From NCBI GenBank assembly GCA_020851455.1, contig JADZCT010000029.1:228370-292369 (forward strand): 64,000 bases of DNA, in the 5' to 3' direction. This DNA comes from Gemmatimonadaceae bacterium. Its GTDB lineage: Bacteria; Gemmatimonadota; Gemmatimonadetes; Gemmatimonadales; Gemmatimonadaceae. Numbering within the stretch: the first letter of the stretch is position 1; each line of letters opens with the position of its first letter. A program made the translations under genes and the position numbers. Below are positions 17,176 to 26,360 of the stretch, piece after piece. The notes below the pieces were generated by a model, which did no database searches, was not told where the DNA came from, and saw nothing but the letters and a program-made list of their open reading frames with translations.

Positions 17176-18351
17176 GTGAACCACACACACCTCTTCACGT
17201 CAGAGTCAGTCACCGAAGGCCATCCCGACAAGGTGGCCGACCAGATATCGGACTCGGTGCTCGATGCAATCATGGCGCTCGATCCGTCCGCGCGCGTTGC
17301 GTGCGAAACGATGGTCACTACCGGGCTCGCGACGATCTTCGGCGAGATCACGACCACGGCGTATGTGCACCTCCCCCAGCTCGTGCGCGAGACCATCCGC
17401 AAGATCGGCTACACCGAGGCCGGCTTCGGTTTCGATGCCAACACCTGTGCGGTGATGTCAACGATTGACCAGCAGTCGAGCGACATTGCGAAGGGAGTGG
17501 ACACCGGCGGCGCCGGCGACCAGGGGATGATGTTCGGCTACGCCTGCGACGAGACCGAGGAACTGATGCCGCTCCCCATCACGCTTGCTCACAAGCTCGC
17601 GCGCGGCCTCGCCGAGCGCCGGCGCGACCGCACGCTGCCTTGGCTGCGCCCCGACGGCAAGACCCAGGTCACGGTGCGCTACGAAGGCGGCGCGCCTGTC
17701 GAAGTTGACACCGTCGTGATCTCGACGCAGCACGCCGACCACGTCGGCAACAGGACTATCTCGCAAGCAGTCCGCCGGGAGATCATTGACGCCGTCATTC
17801 CCCGCGAACTGCGCAGCCGCGGAATGAAAGTGCACATCAATCCCACAGGGCGCTTCGTCATCGGTGGCCCGCACGGCGACGCGGGCCTCACGGGGCGGAA
17901 GATCATCGTTGACACCTACGGCGGCATGGGCCGCCACGGCGGCGGCGCGTTCAGCGGCAAGGATCCGTCGAAGGTTGACCGCTCGGCCTGCTACGCCGCC
18001 CGCTGGGTAGCCAAGAATATCGTTGCCGCAAAGCTCGCGCGCCGCTGCGAGGTGCAGGTGGCATACGCAATCGGCGTCGCGCGACCCGTCTCGATCATGG
18101 TTGACACCTTCGGCACGGCAGCCGTGGATGAAGGCCTCATCATGCGGGCGGTGGAGGCGGTCTTCGACCTCACGCCCAAGGGAATTGACGGTGCCCTCGA
18201 CCTGCGTAACCCGATCTACGGCGACACGGCGGCTTACGGCCACTTCGGGCGAGTCAGCGAACGGGCGGTCCGTCACGGGAAAAAGGTTACGTTGTTTACG
18301 TGGGAGCGCACTGACAAGGTGGCCGCACTCAAACGTGCGATCCGCCGCTGA
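17176..18351 (+). CDS. metK: S-adenosylmethionine synthetase
   Basis: MetK makes SAM from methionine and ATP. The 391-residue protein shows [22 protein letters not shown] at the N-terminus, [16 protein letters not shown] near residue 117, [26 protein letters not shown] and [17 protein letters not shown]. The start GTG 17176 is chosen over ATG 17134 because it places [13 protein letters not shown] at the usual distance from the N-terminus. A 7-bp GC hairpin overlaps its stop codon. It appears to be transcribed separately from the PTS operon. Confidence 0.97.
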   Translation: MNHTHLFTSESVTEGHPDKVADQISDSVLDAIMALDPSARVACETMVTTGLATIFGEITTTAYVHLPQLVRETIRKIGYTEAGFGFDANTCAVMSTIDQQSSDIAKGVDTGGAGDQGMMFGYACDETEELMPLPITLAHKLARGLAERRRDRTLPWLRPDGKTQVTVRYEGGAPVEVDTVVISTQHADHVGNRTISQAVRREIIDAVIPRELRSRGMKVHINPTGRFVIGGPHGDAGLTGRKIIVDTYGGMGRHGGGAFSGKDPSKVDRSACYAARWVAKNIVAAKLARRCEVQVAYAIGVARPVSIMVDTFGTAAVDEGLIMRAVEAVFDLTPKGIDGALDLRNPIYGDTAAYGHFGRVSERAVRHGKKVTLFTWERTDKVAALKRAIRR

Positions 18352-18358
18352 GCGGCGG
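18342..18358 (+). terminator. GC-rich hairpin at the metK stop
   Basis: CCGCCGC and GCGGCGG form a 7-bp stem around the TGA stop codon. There is no U-tract after it, so it could pause or stabilise transcripts rather than terminate them. Confidence 0.25.
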
Positions 18359-18393
18359 GCAAGGCATGCCGGCGGCCGTGCCCGGGAGGCGCC

Positions 18394-18930
18394 GTGGTGG
18401 AAGTCTATGTGTCGAAACTCGGCCACGACGGCCAGCAGAAGGCGTTCGTCGTGGTCCTGCAGGAGCGCGACGGCATGCGCGTCCTGCCGATCTGGATCGG
18501 CAGGCCGGAGGCCGAGTCCATCGCTGCGCAGATGCACGACATTCCGCGCGAGCGCCCGATGACGCATGACCTCGTCAAGTCGCTCGTCACCTCGCTCGGC
18601 GCGACGCTCACCCGCGTGGTGGTCACGCAAGTCGTCGCCCATACGTACCACGCGGAGATGCACCTCGACCGAGGCGGCGAATCGTACGTCGTGGACGCGC
18701 GACCATCCGACGCGATCGCAATTGCGTTGCGCCTGGGCGCGCCTCTGTTCGCCGCCGCCGACCTGCTCGCCGAGTATGAGCAGGTTGCGTCCGATGCGGA
18801 GGACGGGCCTCAGCCGTCGGTCGAGGAGCGGAGCGACGCCGCAGCCGCCGAGTCGGAGACCTACGCCGAGAACCTGCGTCGCCACCTCGAGCGGATGAAG
18901 CCCGAGGACTTCGGCAAGTTCTCCGCGTAG
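18394..18930 (+). CDS. Bifunctional nuclease (BFN/DUF151) domain protein
   Basis: A 178-residue protein whose residues 1-135 form the BFN/DUF151 fold: VEVYVSKLGHDGQQKAFVVVLQERDGMRVLPIWIGRPEAESIAAQM, with the conserved VDARPSDAIAIALRLGAPLFAAADLL near residue 105. Family members are described as nucleases or RNA-binding proteins in plants and are often found in bacteria with unclear role. The acidic tail after residue 135 looks disordered. Start is GTG 18394 or the next codon GTG 18397, downstream of a GGGAGG ribosome binding site. It lies 42 bases after metK. Confidence 0.85.
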   Translation: MVEVYVSKLGHDGQQKAFVVVLQERDGMRVLPIWIGRPEAESIAAQMHDIPRERPMTHDLVKSLVTSLGATLTRVVVTQVVAHTYHAEMHLDRGGESYVVDARPSDAIAIALRLGAPLFAAADLLAEYEQVASDAEDGPQPSVEERSDAAAAESETYAENLRRHLERMKPEDFGKFSA

Positions 18931-18936
18931 CCCCGC

Positions 18937-20046
18937 GTGCTCCGGAACGTGGCTGGCGTGGCGCTGCGGCTGAGTGGCGTCGCGCTGCTGGCCCTCGGGA
19001 CCGCGGGCGCGGGCCGCGGGCAGTCCCGCTCCGTGCCGGCGCCCGGCGTCGGCGCGATTTCGCCGCAGCCGAAAGCCACGGCGCAGCCGAAAACCACGCC
19101 CGCAAAGAGCGCGGAAGCGCATCACCAGGAAGTGGCCGGTCGCGTCTACGTGCTGCGCGACGGGCGCGATGTCAACCTCGGCGGCGCGTGGGTCACGCTC
19201 CATCGCGTTGGCGCGTCGGACGCCGGGCCGGTGGACTCCGTGCGCAGCGACTCGCGCGGCCGCTTCAGGTTCATCGTCGCAGACTCGCTCGACGGCTCGA
19301 TCGCCTATTTCGTATCGGCGCCTTGGGCCGGGCTCACCAACTTCTCCGCGCGGATTTCAACCGAAGCGGGGCTCGGCAGCCCGGTGGATCTGGCCCTGTA
19401 CGACACGACTAGCACCGGCCCTCCTGTTCCGGTCGCCAGTCGCCACATCGTCGTCGGCGCCCCGCGCGTTGACGGAACCCGCACCGTCAATGAACTGTTC
19501 GTGCTGCTCAACGGGAGTGGCCGCACCAGGATCAGCTCCGCGCACCGCCCGTCGTTCGATGCCGCGCTGCCCGATGGCGTGATGAATGCGCGGAGCGGCG
19601 ACGGGGATATTCCCGCCGCGGCACTGAGCTTCTCCGCCGGCCAGGTGCGTGCGTCTGCGCCGATTCCGCCGGGCGCCACACGCGTCGCTATCGAGTACGA
19701 CCTCGCCCGCGGCGCCGGGCGACTCTCAGTGCCGCCAAACCGCGGCAGTGACCTGGTCGAAATCCTCGTCGAGGATTCCGCCGGTGTTGCCAGCGGGCCG
19801 GGCCTTCGTGAAGAAGCGCCCGCCGCCGCGAGCGGGCGATTGTTCCGCCGCTTTCTTGCAAACAACGCCCCCGACACGGCCCGCTTCGCGATCCTGCTGC
19901 CCGCCCCGCGCGCCGCGAGCGGAGCCGATCCGGTGCTCGTCGTCGTCGGCGTGGTAGGTGTGGTGCTGGCCGGCGTGCTGTTCATCTCGATCCGCCGGGC
20001 CGACGAGCGTACGAGGTCGGCGTCGCGTGAGCGAGCGAGTTCCTGA
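18937..20046 (+). CDS. Secreted, C-terminally membrane-anchored protein with carboxypeptidase-regulatory-like domain
   Basis: No named family recognised. The GTG start gives a signal peptide (VLRNVAGVALRLSGVALLALGTAGAGRG). Residues 65-140 (GRVYVLRDGRDVNLGGAWVTLHRVG...RSDSRGRFRFIVADS) look like a carboxypeptidase-regulatory or CNA_B-type beta-sandwich, as found in TonB-linked proteins. A single hydrophobic helix near residues 328-348 (VLVVVGVVGVVLAGVLFISI) precedes a short basic tail, so the protein is probably anchored in the inner membrane with the sandwich in the periplasm. It follows the BFN gene by six bases. Role unknown. Confidence 0.65.
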   Translation: MLRNVAGVALRLSGVALLALGTAGAGRGQSRSVPAPGVGAISPQPKATAQPKTTPAKSAEAHHQEVAGRVYVLRDGRDVNLGGAWVTLHRVGASDAGPVDSVRSDSRGRFRFIVADSLDGSIAYFVSAPWAGLTNFSARISTEAGLGSPVDLALYDTTSTGPPVPVASRHIVVGAPRVDGTRTVNELFVLLNGSGRTRISSAHRPSFDAALPDGVMNARSGDGDIPAAALSFSAGQVRASAPIPPGATRVAIEYDLARGAGRLSVPPNRGSDLVEILVEDSAGVASGPGLREEAPAAASGRLFRRFLANNAPDTARFAILLPAPRAASGADPVLVVVGVVGVVLAGVLFISIRRADERTRSASRERASS

Positions 20047-20053
20047 ACGGGAG

Positions 20054-20079
20054 ATGAACACGCTCGCGCGCGCGTTCAT
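20054..20079 (+). terminator. Imperfect hairpin after the secreted-protein gene
   Basis: ATGAACACGC and GCGCGTTCAT pair over 10 positions with one mismatch around a six-base loop. No U-tract follows. It is placed where the upstream unit should end and just before the susC promoter candidate. Confidence 0.3.
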
Positions 20080-20087
20080 GAGCAACC

Positions 20088-20115
20088 TTGCGCGTGCGCG
20101 GCACGCGAATAACCT
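20088..20115 (+). promoter_or_regulatory. Candidate susC promoter
   Basis: TTGCGC (20088-20093) and TAACCT (20110-20115) are separated by 16 bases in the 213-base gap before susC. This leaves a 5' leader of about 135 bases in which I see no known riboswitch. Confidence 0.3.
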
Positions 20116-20259
20116 GTTAACAGCCCCCCGACGATTGGTGCCGCCGGCAGCCGATGCAACTCAGCGCTGTGCGTCGAGGGAGCGTTCGGTGCTGGCGGCC
20201 CACGCCGCGATGACCCCACTCCTGGAGCGTCGTCGCATAACGCAGTGCTGGGAGGTCAA

Positions 20260-23200
20260 ATGAAGGCTTGGCAACGTTTCCTGCTGCCCCGGATTGGAGG
20301 CTTGGCCGTGGCAGCGTCCACCGCGGCCGCCCAGGGCGGCACCATCAACGGCAGAGTTACGACGGACGCGGGCGCGCCGCTCCAGCTCGTCTCGGTGTCG
20401 GCCCCGGAACACAGCGTCGGCGCCTACACTCGGGATGATGGCACCTATTCCATCACGATCCCGGCGGCGCGCTTCACCGCCGCCACACTCAACGTGACGG
20501 TCACGGCGCGCCGCGTAGGCTACGCGCCCACGACGGTCGTCGTCTCGCTCGCGCGCGGCGGCACGGCCACGCAGGACTTTATCCTTACCGCGCTGCCTAG
20601 CCAGCTGACGGGCGTCGTGATCACCGCACTGGGCGTCGAGAAGGAGAAGAGCCAGCTTGGCACCGCGCAGACACAGCTCTCAACCTCCGAGCTGACCACG
20701 TCGCAGGATCCATCCCTGGTCAACCTGCTGTCAGGCAAGGTCTCGGGCGTGATGATCGCCGGTGCCGGCACGCAGGAAGGATCGGCGAACATCCGCATCC
20801 GCGGATCGAACTCGATCACGGGAAACAATGAGCCGCTCTGGATCGTGGACGGCGTACCGATCCTCAACATCAACCGCGGCAGCGGCCCGAACGGAACCGG
20901 TGCGACAAGCGGCGGCGGCGCCGACTTCGGCAGCGTCATCAGCGACCTCAACCCCGAGGATATCGCCACGATGACCGTGCTCAAGGGGCCGAACGCGGCA
21001 GCGCTGTACGGCTCGCGCGCCGCCAACGGCGTGATCGTCGTCACGACCAAGCGCGGCTCGGCCAGCGCCGGCAAGATCGTGACCAACATCAGCACCGACT
21101 ACTCGTTCCAGACGCCGGGCGTCTTTCCCTCGTACCAGAACCTGTACGGGCAGGGCGCGGGCGGTCAGTTCAAGTTCGTGGACGGCATGGGCGGCGGCAT
21201 CCAGGACGGCAACGACCAGAGTTACGGACCGCGCCTGAATGGTCAGGCCATAGACCAGTTCACCGGCAAGGCGATGCCATGGGTCGCGCATCCCAACAAT
21301 GTCGCGAGCTTCTTCAACGTGGGTCGGCAGCTCAACACCAACATCTCGTTCTCGGGCGGCAACGACCGCTCGACCGTCCGGCTCGCATTCGGCAACGAGA
21401 ACGTTGACGGGATGATCCCGAACAGCTTCTGGCGGAAGTTCAACGCCAACCTCAACGGCAGCGTCGCCGTCACGCCGAAATTTTCCGTGCAGGCCGCGGG
21501 CCAATACATCCGTAACGAAGGGCTCAACCGGCCGGGCACCGGCTACAACACCGGTATCCTCGAGCAGTTCACGTGGTTCGGGCGGCAAGTGGATATGGCC
21601 GCGCTCAAGGCCAGGCAGTACAACGACGACGGCAGCCTGTTCAACTGGAACTACAACTTCCACAACAACCCGTACTACTTGCAGTACGACAACCCGGAGA
21701 AGGACCAGCGCGACAACATTATCGGCAGCCTCTCCGGCACTTACCAGCTCAACTCCTGGCTGACTCTTGCCGGGCGACAGTCGCTCAACCTCGTCCGGCA
21801 GAACATCAACCAGAACTGGGCCAAGGGCAACATCAACTTCGCCGACCCGAACTACTCTGGCGCGTTCACCTATACCAACCAGGTCAACTCGGAAACCAAC
21901 AGCGAACTCCTGTTGACGGCCAACCGCCAGCTCGGCACGCACTTCAGCATGAACGGCACCGCCGGGGCGAACACGCGATTCGCCGCCATGTCGAACAACA
22001 TGCAGAGCACCGCGGGCATCTCGGTGCCCGGCATCTACAACGTCTCAAACGCCGCGATCACGCCGACACTGGCGCAGCGCAGCGAGGCGCGCCAGGTCAA
22101 CAGCGTGTATGGCTCGCTGTCGTTCACTTTCAACGACTGGTGGACGGTGGAAGGGACGGCGCGCAACGACTGGTCCTCGACGCTGCCCAAGGGGAACAAC
22201 TCCTACTTCTATCCGTCGCTCAATACCTCGGTGGTGCTCACCGACGCCATCCCGGCGCTCCGGAGCAGTGTCCTGTCGTACCTGAAGCTCCGCGCGTCAA
22301 CTGCCGAGGTGGGCGCCGACGCAGGTCCTTACCAGCTCGCGACGCCGTATAACGGCTCGTCCGCGAAGTTCGGAAGCCAGCCGCTGTACTCGTTGTCGTC
22401 CACGATCTTCAACGCCGAGCTCAAGCCGGAGATCACGCGCAGCAACGAGGGCGGAATCGAAGCTTCGTTCTTCGACGGCCGGATCACCGCCGACGCAAGC
22501 TATTACCGGAAGTCAACGAAGAACCAGATCGTCCAGGTCACGGTCTCCCCAGCCTCGGGCTTCATCAACAAGTGGCTGAATGCCGGCCAGATTGACAACT
22601 GGGGCATCGAGGCGCTGATCTCCGCTGAACTCCTGCGGTACCGCGGCGTCGAGTGGAACACGACCTTCAATTACTCTCAGAACCGGAGCTCCGTCGTGTC
22701 GCTTGCCCAGGGCCTCAAGACGTACGTCCTTGGCACCGCGTGGGCGGCGAACGTCGAGGCGCGCGTCAACGGGCAGTACGGTGTGATCTACGGCTACACG
22801 ATGCTTCGCGACAGCGCCACGAAGCAACTGCTCCTCAGCGATGGCCTCGCGCAGTTCGGGCCGCGGCAGGTACTCGGCGGTATCAATCCCACATGGGTCG
22901 GCGGCTGGGGCAACTCGCTCAAGTACAAGTGGCTCACGCTCTCGGCGCTCCTCGACCTCCACCGCGGCGGCAACATCTTCAGCATCACGAATATGTTCGG
23001 GGAATACGCCGGTGTGCTCTCGGCTACGACGAAGGGTCGCGAGGTGGATTGGGACACCCCCGGTATCGTCGCGCAGGGCATAGACGAGGCGACGGGCAAG
23101 CCCAATACCGTCAAGGTCACGTCCGAAGAGTGGTTTCAGAACCTGTTCCAGATGCACGAGGCCTACGTCTACGACGCCTCGTACACGAAGCTCCGCGAAG

Positions 23201-23418
23201 TGCGGCTGACGATTGACCTCCCGACGGAGTGGAGCCAGCGGCTCCTGCACTCGCAGGCGGCGTCACTCGCGATCATCGGTCGCAACGTGGCGACCTGGGC
23301 CAAGGTGCCGAACATTGACCCCGAGTTCTCGTATTCGACGGGCAACTCCCAGGGGATGGAGTTCGGTTCGCTGCCCAACCCGAAGAGCATCGGGTTCAGC
23401 CTTCGCGTCACGCCGTAA
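20260..23418 (+). CDS. SusC/RagA-family TonB-linked outer-membrane transporter
   Basis: A 1052-residue TonB-dependent channel. ATG 20260 is chosen because GGAGG lies five bases upstream and a signal-like leader follows (MKAWQRFLLPRIGGLAVAASTAAAQG). Residues 27-100 are a carboxypeptidase-regulatory-like domain (GGTINGRVTTDAGAPLQLVSV...DDGTYSI). The plug follows (LLSGKVSGVMIAGAGTQEGSANIRIRGSNSITGNNEPLWIVDGVPILN, then MTVLKGPNAAALYGSRAANGVIVVTTK), diagnostic for SusC. The 22-strand barrel fills the rest. susD follows after 23 bases. Such pairs import glycans, peptides or other large nutrients; no neighbouring hydrolase tells the substrate. Confidence 0.95.
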   Translation: MKAWQRFLLPRIGGLAVAASTAAAQGGTINGRVTTDAGAPLQLVSVSAPEHSVGAYTRDDGTYSITIPAARFTAATLNVTVTARRVGYAPTTVVVSLARGGTATQDFILTALPSQLTGVVITALGVEKEKSQLGTAQTQLSTSELTTSQDPSLVNLLSGKVSGVMIAGAGTQEGSANIRIRGSNSITGNNEPLWIVDGVPILNINRGSGPNGTGATSGGGADFGSVISDLNPEDIATMTVLKGPNAAALYGSRAANGVIVVTTKRGSASAGKIVTNISTDYSFQTPGVFPSYQNLYGQGAGGQFKFVDGMGGGIQDGNDQSYGPRLNGQAIDQFTGKAMPWVAHPNNVASFFNVGRQLNTNISFSGGNDRSTVRLAFGNENVDGMIPNSFWRKFNANLNGSVAVTPKFSVQAAGQYIRNEGLNRPGTGYNTGILEQFTWFGRQVDMAALKARQYNDDGSLFNWNYNFHNNPYYLQYDNPEKDQRDNIIGSLSGTYQLNSWLTLAGRQSLNLVRQNINQNWAKGNINFADPNYSGAFTYTNQVNSETNSELLLTANRQLGTHFSMNGTAGANTRFAAMSNNMQSTAGISVPGIYNVSNAAITPTLAQRSEARQVNSVYGSLSFTFNDWWTVEGTARNDWSSTLPKGNNSYFYPSLNTSVVLTDAIPALRSSVLSYLKLRASTAEVGADAGPYQLATPYNGSSAKFGSQPLYSLSSTIFNAELKPEITRSNEGGIEASFFDGRITADASYYRKSTKNQIVQVTVSPASGFINKWLNAGQIDNWGIEALISAELLRYRGVEWNTTFNYSQNRSSVVSLAQGLKTYVLGTAWAANVEARVNGQYGVIYGYTMLRDSATKQLLLSDGLAQFGPRQVLGGINPTWVGGWGNSLKYKWLTLSALLDLHRGGNIFSITNMFGEYAGVLSATTKGREVDWDTPGIVAQGIDEATGKPNTVKVTSEEWFQNLFQMHEAYVYDASYTKLREVRLTIDLPTEWSQRLLHSQAASLAIIGRNVATWAKVPNIDPEFSYSTGNSQGMEFGSLPNPKSIGFSLRVTP

Positions 23419-23441
23419 CGGCCACCTCGGAGACCCAATCA

Positions 23442-24998
23442 ATGACACGATCCACGATATACAGGGTTGCCGCGGCCGCCGCAGTAACGGCGGGACTGGT
23501 CGCGTGCGACAACAGCACGATTACCAACATCAACGTTGACCCCAACCGTCCGACCGACGCGCCAGCCGGCGCGGTGTTCACCAATGCAGCGCAGCTCACG
23601 ATCGCGCGCTGGCTCGGCAGCGGATACTCGTTCTCGCAGACCGAGCTTGTCGCGCAGCACCTTGCGAAGACGCAGTACCCAGATGAGGACCGGTACGCGC
23701 GGCTGCTCGCCGCGAGCACCCAGGGCAGCTTCAACAACCCGTACACCGGCGAGCTCGAAAACCTCCGCCAGGTGGTGAAGAAGGGACAGACGCTGAACTG
23801 GGCGGGCACCTCTGCGCCGGCAATGGTCCTGCAGGCGCTCGGGTTCCAGTACCTGACTGACACGTTCGGCGACGTCCCTTTCTCCGCGGCCCTCGCCGGT
23901 GATTCCATCGGAGGCAGCCTCGCGCCCGCCTACGACACGCAGCAGAGTATCTATACAGGGCTGTTCTCGATACTCACCAATGCGTCGAAGGCACTCAGCA
24001 CCCCATCGTCCAGTGACCCAGGCCTCGGCGGCGCCGACCCGCTGTATGGGGGCGATTTCACCAAGTGGCAGAAGTTCGCGAACTCGCTGCATGCCCGGCT
24101 TGCCATGAGGATCGTGAACGTTGATCCGGCTACGGCCGACAAGGAGTTGCGCGCGGCGATGGCGGCCCCGGGAGGCCTCTTCGCCTCCAATGCCGACAAC
24201 GCCACCGTCAGGTGGCCGGGCGATGGCGTGTTCGACAACTCGTGGGCAACCGTCGCGAAGACGCGCGACGACAACCGGATGTCGCAGACGCTCATGAACG
24301 TGATGCTTCCCGTGAATGACCCGCGAATTCCCATCTTCGCGATGCCCACCGTGGCGGATCCGACCAAGTACGCCGGCATGCCCAATGGGCTGAGCACGTC
24401 AGCCGCCGGGTTCTGGTTCAACACCGCGTCGCGGCCGGGCGCGATGTTCTACCCCGGCGTCACGGCGTACGGGACCTACGGAGGGAAGGGCGCATCGCTC
24501 CCGTCCTTCGCGATGACGTACGCTGAGGTGCAGTTCATCCTCGCCGAGGCGGCCGAGCGCGGCATCGCAGGGCTCTCTCAGTCGGCTGCCGCCGGGTATT
24601 ACAAGGCAGGCATCACTGCGTCCATCCAGCAATGGGCGGGCGCGTCCGGGCAGGCGGTTCCGCAGTCCGCGATTGATGCGTTCCTCGCGCAGCCGTCCAT
24701 GACCTATTCAGGCGGTACCGCCGGGCTCAAGCAGATCGCCGTCCAGCGCTGGGTCGCCCTGTATACCGATGGCGGCAACGCGTGGTTCGAGTGGCGGCGC
24801 ACCTGCCAGCCCTCCACTATCGCCGCGGGTCCGGCGGCAATCGTGAACTACGTGCCGCGCAGGTTCCAGTATTCCACCACCGAGGCGTCGGTGAATGCCG
24901 TGAACCTGGCCGCAGCCATCGCGCGCCAGGGTCCGGACAACTTCGCCACGCGCGTGTGGTGGGATACCAAGCCGACGGCGGCGCCGACGTGCAACTGA
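23442..24998 (+). CDS. SusD/RagB-family nutrient-binding lipoprotein
   Basis: The 518-residue partner of SusC. It begins with a lipoprotein signal (MTRSTIYRVAAAAAVTAGLVAC; acylated Cys at about residue 22) and has the SusD-like region INVDPNRPTDAPAGAVFTNAAQ. The body includes helical repeats (YTGLFSILTNASKAL, WQKFANSLHARLAMRIV) and the C-terminal IAVQRWVALYTDGGNAWFEWRRT, which is typical. It caps the SusC channel on the outer-membrane surface. A strong hairpin follows the gene, so the pair appears to be a two-gene transcript, separate from the B12 genes. Confidence 0.93.
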   Translation: MTRSTIYRVAAAAAVTAGLVACDNSTITNINVDPNRPTDAPAGAVFTNAAQLTIARWLGSGYSFSQTELVAQHLAKTQYPDEDRYARLLAASTQGSFNNPYTGELENLRQVVKKGQTLNWAGTSAPAMVLQALGFQYLTDTFGDVPFSAALAGDSIGGSLAPAYDTQQSIYTGLFSILTNASKALSTPSSSDPGLGGADPLYGGDFTKWQKFANSLHARLAMRIVNVDPATADKELRAAMAAPGGLFASNADNATVRWPGDGVFDNSWATVAKTRDDNRMSQTLMNVMLPVNDPRIPIFAMPTVADPTKYAGMPNGLSTSAAGFWFNTASRPGAMFYPGVTAYGTYGGKGASLPSFAMTYAEVQFILAEAAERGIAGLSQSAAAGYYKAGITASIQQWAGASGQAVPQSAIDAFLAQPSMTYSGGTAGLKQIAVQRWVALYTDGGNAWFEWRRTCQPSTIAAGPAAIVNYVPRRFQYSTTEASVNAVNLAAAIARQGPDNFATRVWWDTKPTAAPTCN

Positions 24999-25064
24999 TG
25001 AACTCGAGCGCCCCGTGACGGGTGGCGCGGCGGCAAGCGGCCCAGTCTGCTTGCGGTGACGTGA

Positions 25065-25099
25065 GAAGCGGCCGGGCGCGGTGTGCGTCCGGCCGCTTC
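25065..25099 (+). terminator. Strong hairpin terminator after susD
   Basis: GAAGCGGCCGG and CCGGCCGCTTC form a perfect 11-bp stem with a 13-base loop, followed by GCTTGC rather than a true U-tract. It separates the susCD transcript from the riboswitch unit. Confidence 0.6.
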
Positions 25100-25101
25100 G
25101 C

Positions 25102-25130
25102 TTGCGGCGCTGCCTGCACGGGAGTACCAT
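25102..25130 (+). promoter_or_regulatory. Candidate promoter of the cobalamin-riboswitch btuFCD unit
   Basis: TTGCGG (25102-25107) and TACCAT (25125-25130) are exactly 17 bases apart, directly after the susD terminator and about 20 bases before the riboswitch aptamer. Expected transcription start is near 25137. Confidence 0.45.
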
Positions 25131-25149
25131 CATCAGACAAGCGATCGCG

Positions 25150-25276
25150 GGACACGGAAGCCGGTGCAAGGCCGGCGCGGCCCCGCCACTGTAACGGGTT
25201 GCATCTGTGTCCAGCACGCCACCGGCGCGGCCGGGAAGGCGGATACGGAACCCGGAGCCAGGAGACGACCTGCGGT
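25150..25276 (+). promoter_or_regulatory. Cobalamin (adenosylcobalamin) riboswitch
   Basis: The core reads ACACGGAAGCCGGTGCAAGG, CCGGCGCGGCCCCGCCACTG and TAACGGG, matching the conserved GGAA-GCCGGTG-AA-CCGGCGC-CCCGCCACTGTAA pattern. The 3' part GGAACCCGGAGCCAGGAGAC, then GACCTGC, matches the closing GAGCCAGGAGACCTGCC. A GC-rich variable arm separates the two. It controls btuF-btuC-btuD downstream, expected to switch them off when B12 is plentiful. About 185 bases lie between the aptamer and the btuF ATG; I could not identify whether the output is a terminator or a masked ribosome site. Confidence 0.93.
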
Positions 25277-25460
25277 CGCGCCACGTTATGAACCGTCCTC
25301 GGAGGGAGGGCGTGTGGCGTCCGGGCTGGCTCGTGGGATCCCGGCGTTGATGCGCACCCGTCGGAGCACCAGCTTGCCGCAGGGTTACTCTCGCCACCGC
25401 TTGTCCGCCGCTTCGGCTGGCTTCATCGGAGCCGCGGTATTCGTAGTCCGCGCCGCACGC

Positions 25461-26360
25461 ATGGCCCGCTGGCGTCAAACCCATGCTGAACTGCGCGTCG
25501 TCCTCGCTGCCTTGCTTTGCCTGGCGGCGTGCGGGCGCGGCGAGATGGGTTCGGCAGTCGCCGCGACAGTGGATGATTTCGGCGATTCCGTTGCCGCCGG
25601 TCCCGCGGCGCGCATCGTGTCGCTGAATCCCGTCGCCACGGAGCTCCTGGTCACCGCGGGATATCGCGACCGCATCGTGGGACGCACCCATTGGGACCGC
25701 TATCCTGCCGGCGCTGATGGAATCCCCGACCTCGGCGACGGTATGGCGCCCAACGTCGAGGTCGTGCTTGGGGCGAAGCCCGACCTCGTGATCCTCTACG
25801 CCAGCCCGGCCAACCGGCGTGCGGCCGACGCGCTCCACTCTGCCGGCGCACGCACGCTTGCCATCAGGACCGATCGCATAGCCGACCTCAGACGGCTGGC
25901 TTCGGCATTGGCGGCGGTCACGGGCGACACGGCAGTGCGAGGCGTCGCCGACTCGGCGACCGCGTCCGTCGCTGCGGTGCGGAACCTGACGCCGCTCGAT
26001 CCGGCTCCTCGCGTGGTGTGGCACATGGGCGACCCTCCGCTCTTCGTTGCTGGCCGCGGCAGTTATATGGGCGAGCTGATTGGCGTCGCGGGGGGCGTGA
26101 ATGCCTTCGACGACCTCGCCGCTCCATCGCCGCAAGTGTCAATCGAGGAAGTGGTGCGTCGCGACCCCGACCTGATTCTTGCCGGGCCAAAGGGCGCCGC
26201 GCGTATCACGCAGAACGCAGCGTGGCGCACGGTGCGTGCCGTCAGGGAGGGGCGCGTGGTGGTGTACGACACGGCGATTGTCGGCCACCCGGGCGTCCGC
26301 ATCGGCGAGGCGGCGCGCCACGTTCGCAACCTGATTGCGCCATTGGCGGCACGCCGGTGA
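25461..26360 (+). CDS. btuF: Cobalamin ABC-transporter substrate-binding lipoprotein (BtuF-like)
   Basis: A 299-residue periplasmic binding protein. ATG 25461 gives a clean lipoprotein signal (MARWRQTHAELRVVLAALLCLAAC, acylated Cys at residue 24); the long ORF upstream runs through the riboswitch and is noncoding. The mature protein shows the helical-backbone binding-protein pattern RIVSLNPVATELLVTAGYRDRIVGRT, KPDLVILYASPANRRAADAL and RRDPDLILAGPKGAARITQNAAWRTVRAVREGRVVVYD. Fe-siderophore binding proteins share this fold, but the cobalamin riboswitch supports B12 as ligand. Its stop overlaps the btuC GTG. Confidence 0.9.
   Translation: MARWRQTHAELRVVLAALLCLAACGRGEMGSAVAATVDDFGDSVAAGPAARIVSLNPVATELLVTAGYRDRIVGRTHWDRYPAGADGIPDLGDGMAPNVEVVLGAKPDLVILYASPANRRAADALHSAGARTLAIRTDRIADLRRLASALAAVTGDTAVRGVADSATASVAAVRNLTPLDPAPRVVWHMGDPPLFVAGRGSYMGELIGVAGGVNAFDDLAAPSPQVSIEEVVRRDPDLILAGPKGAARITQNAAWRTVRAVREGRVVVYDTAIVGHPGVRIGEAARHVRNLIAPLAARR

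Noticed and set aside
20130-20260. Second metabolite riboswitch or small RNA ahead of susC
   Set aside because: The leader has GC-rich inverted stretches but none of the conserved riboswitch cores I know, so nothing can be supported.
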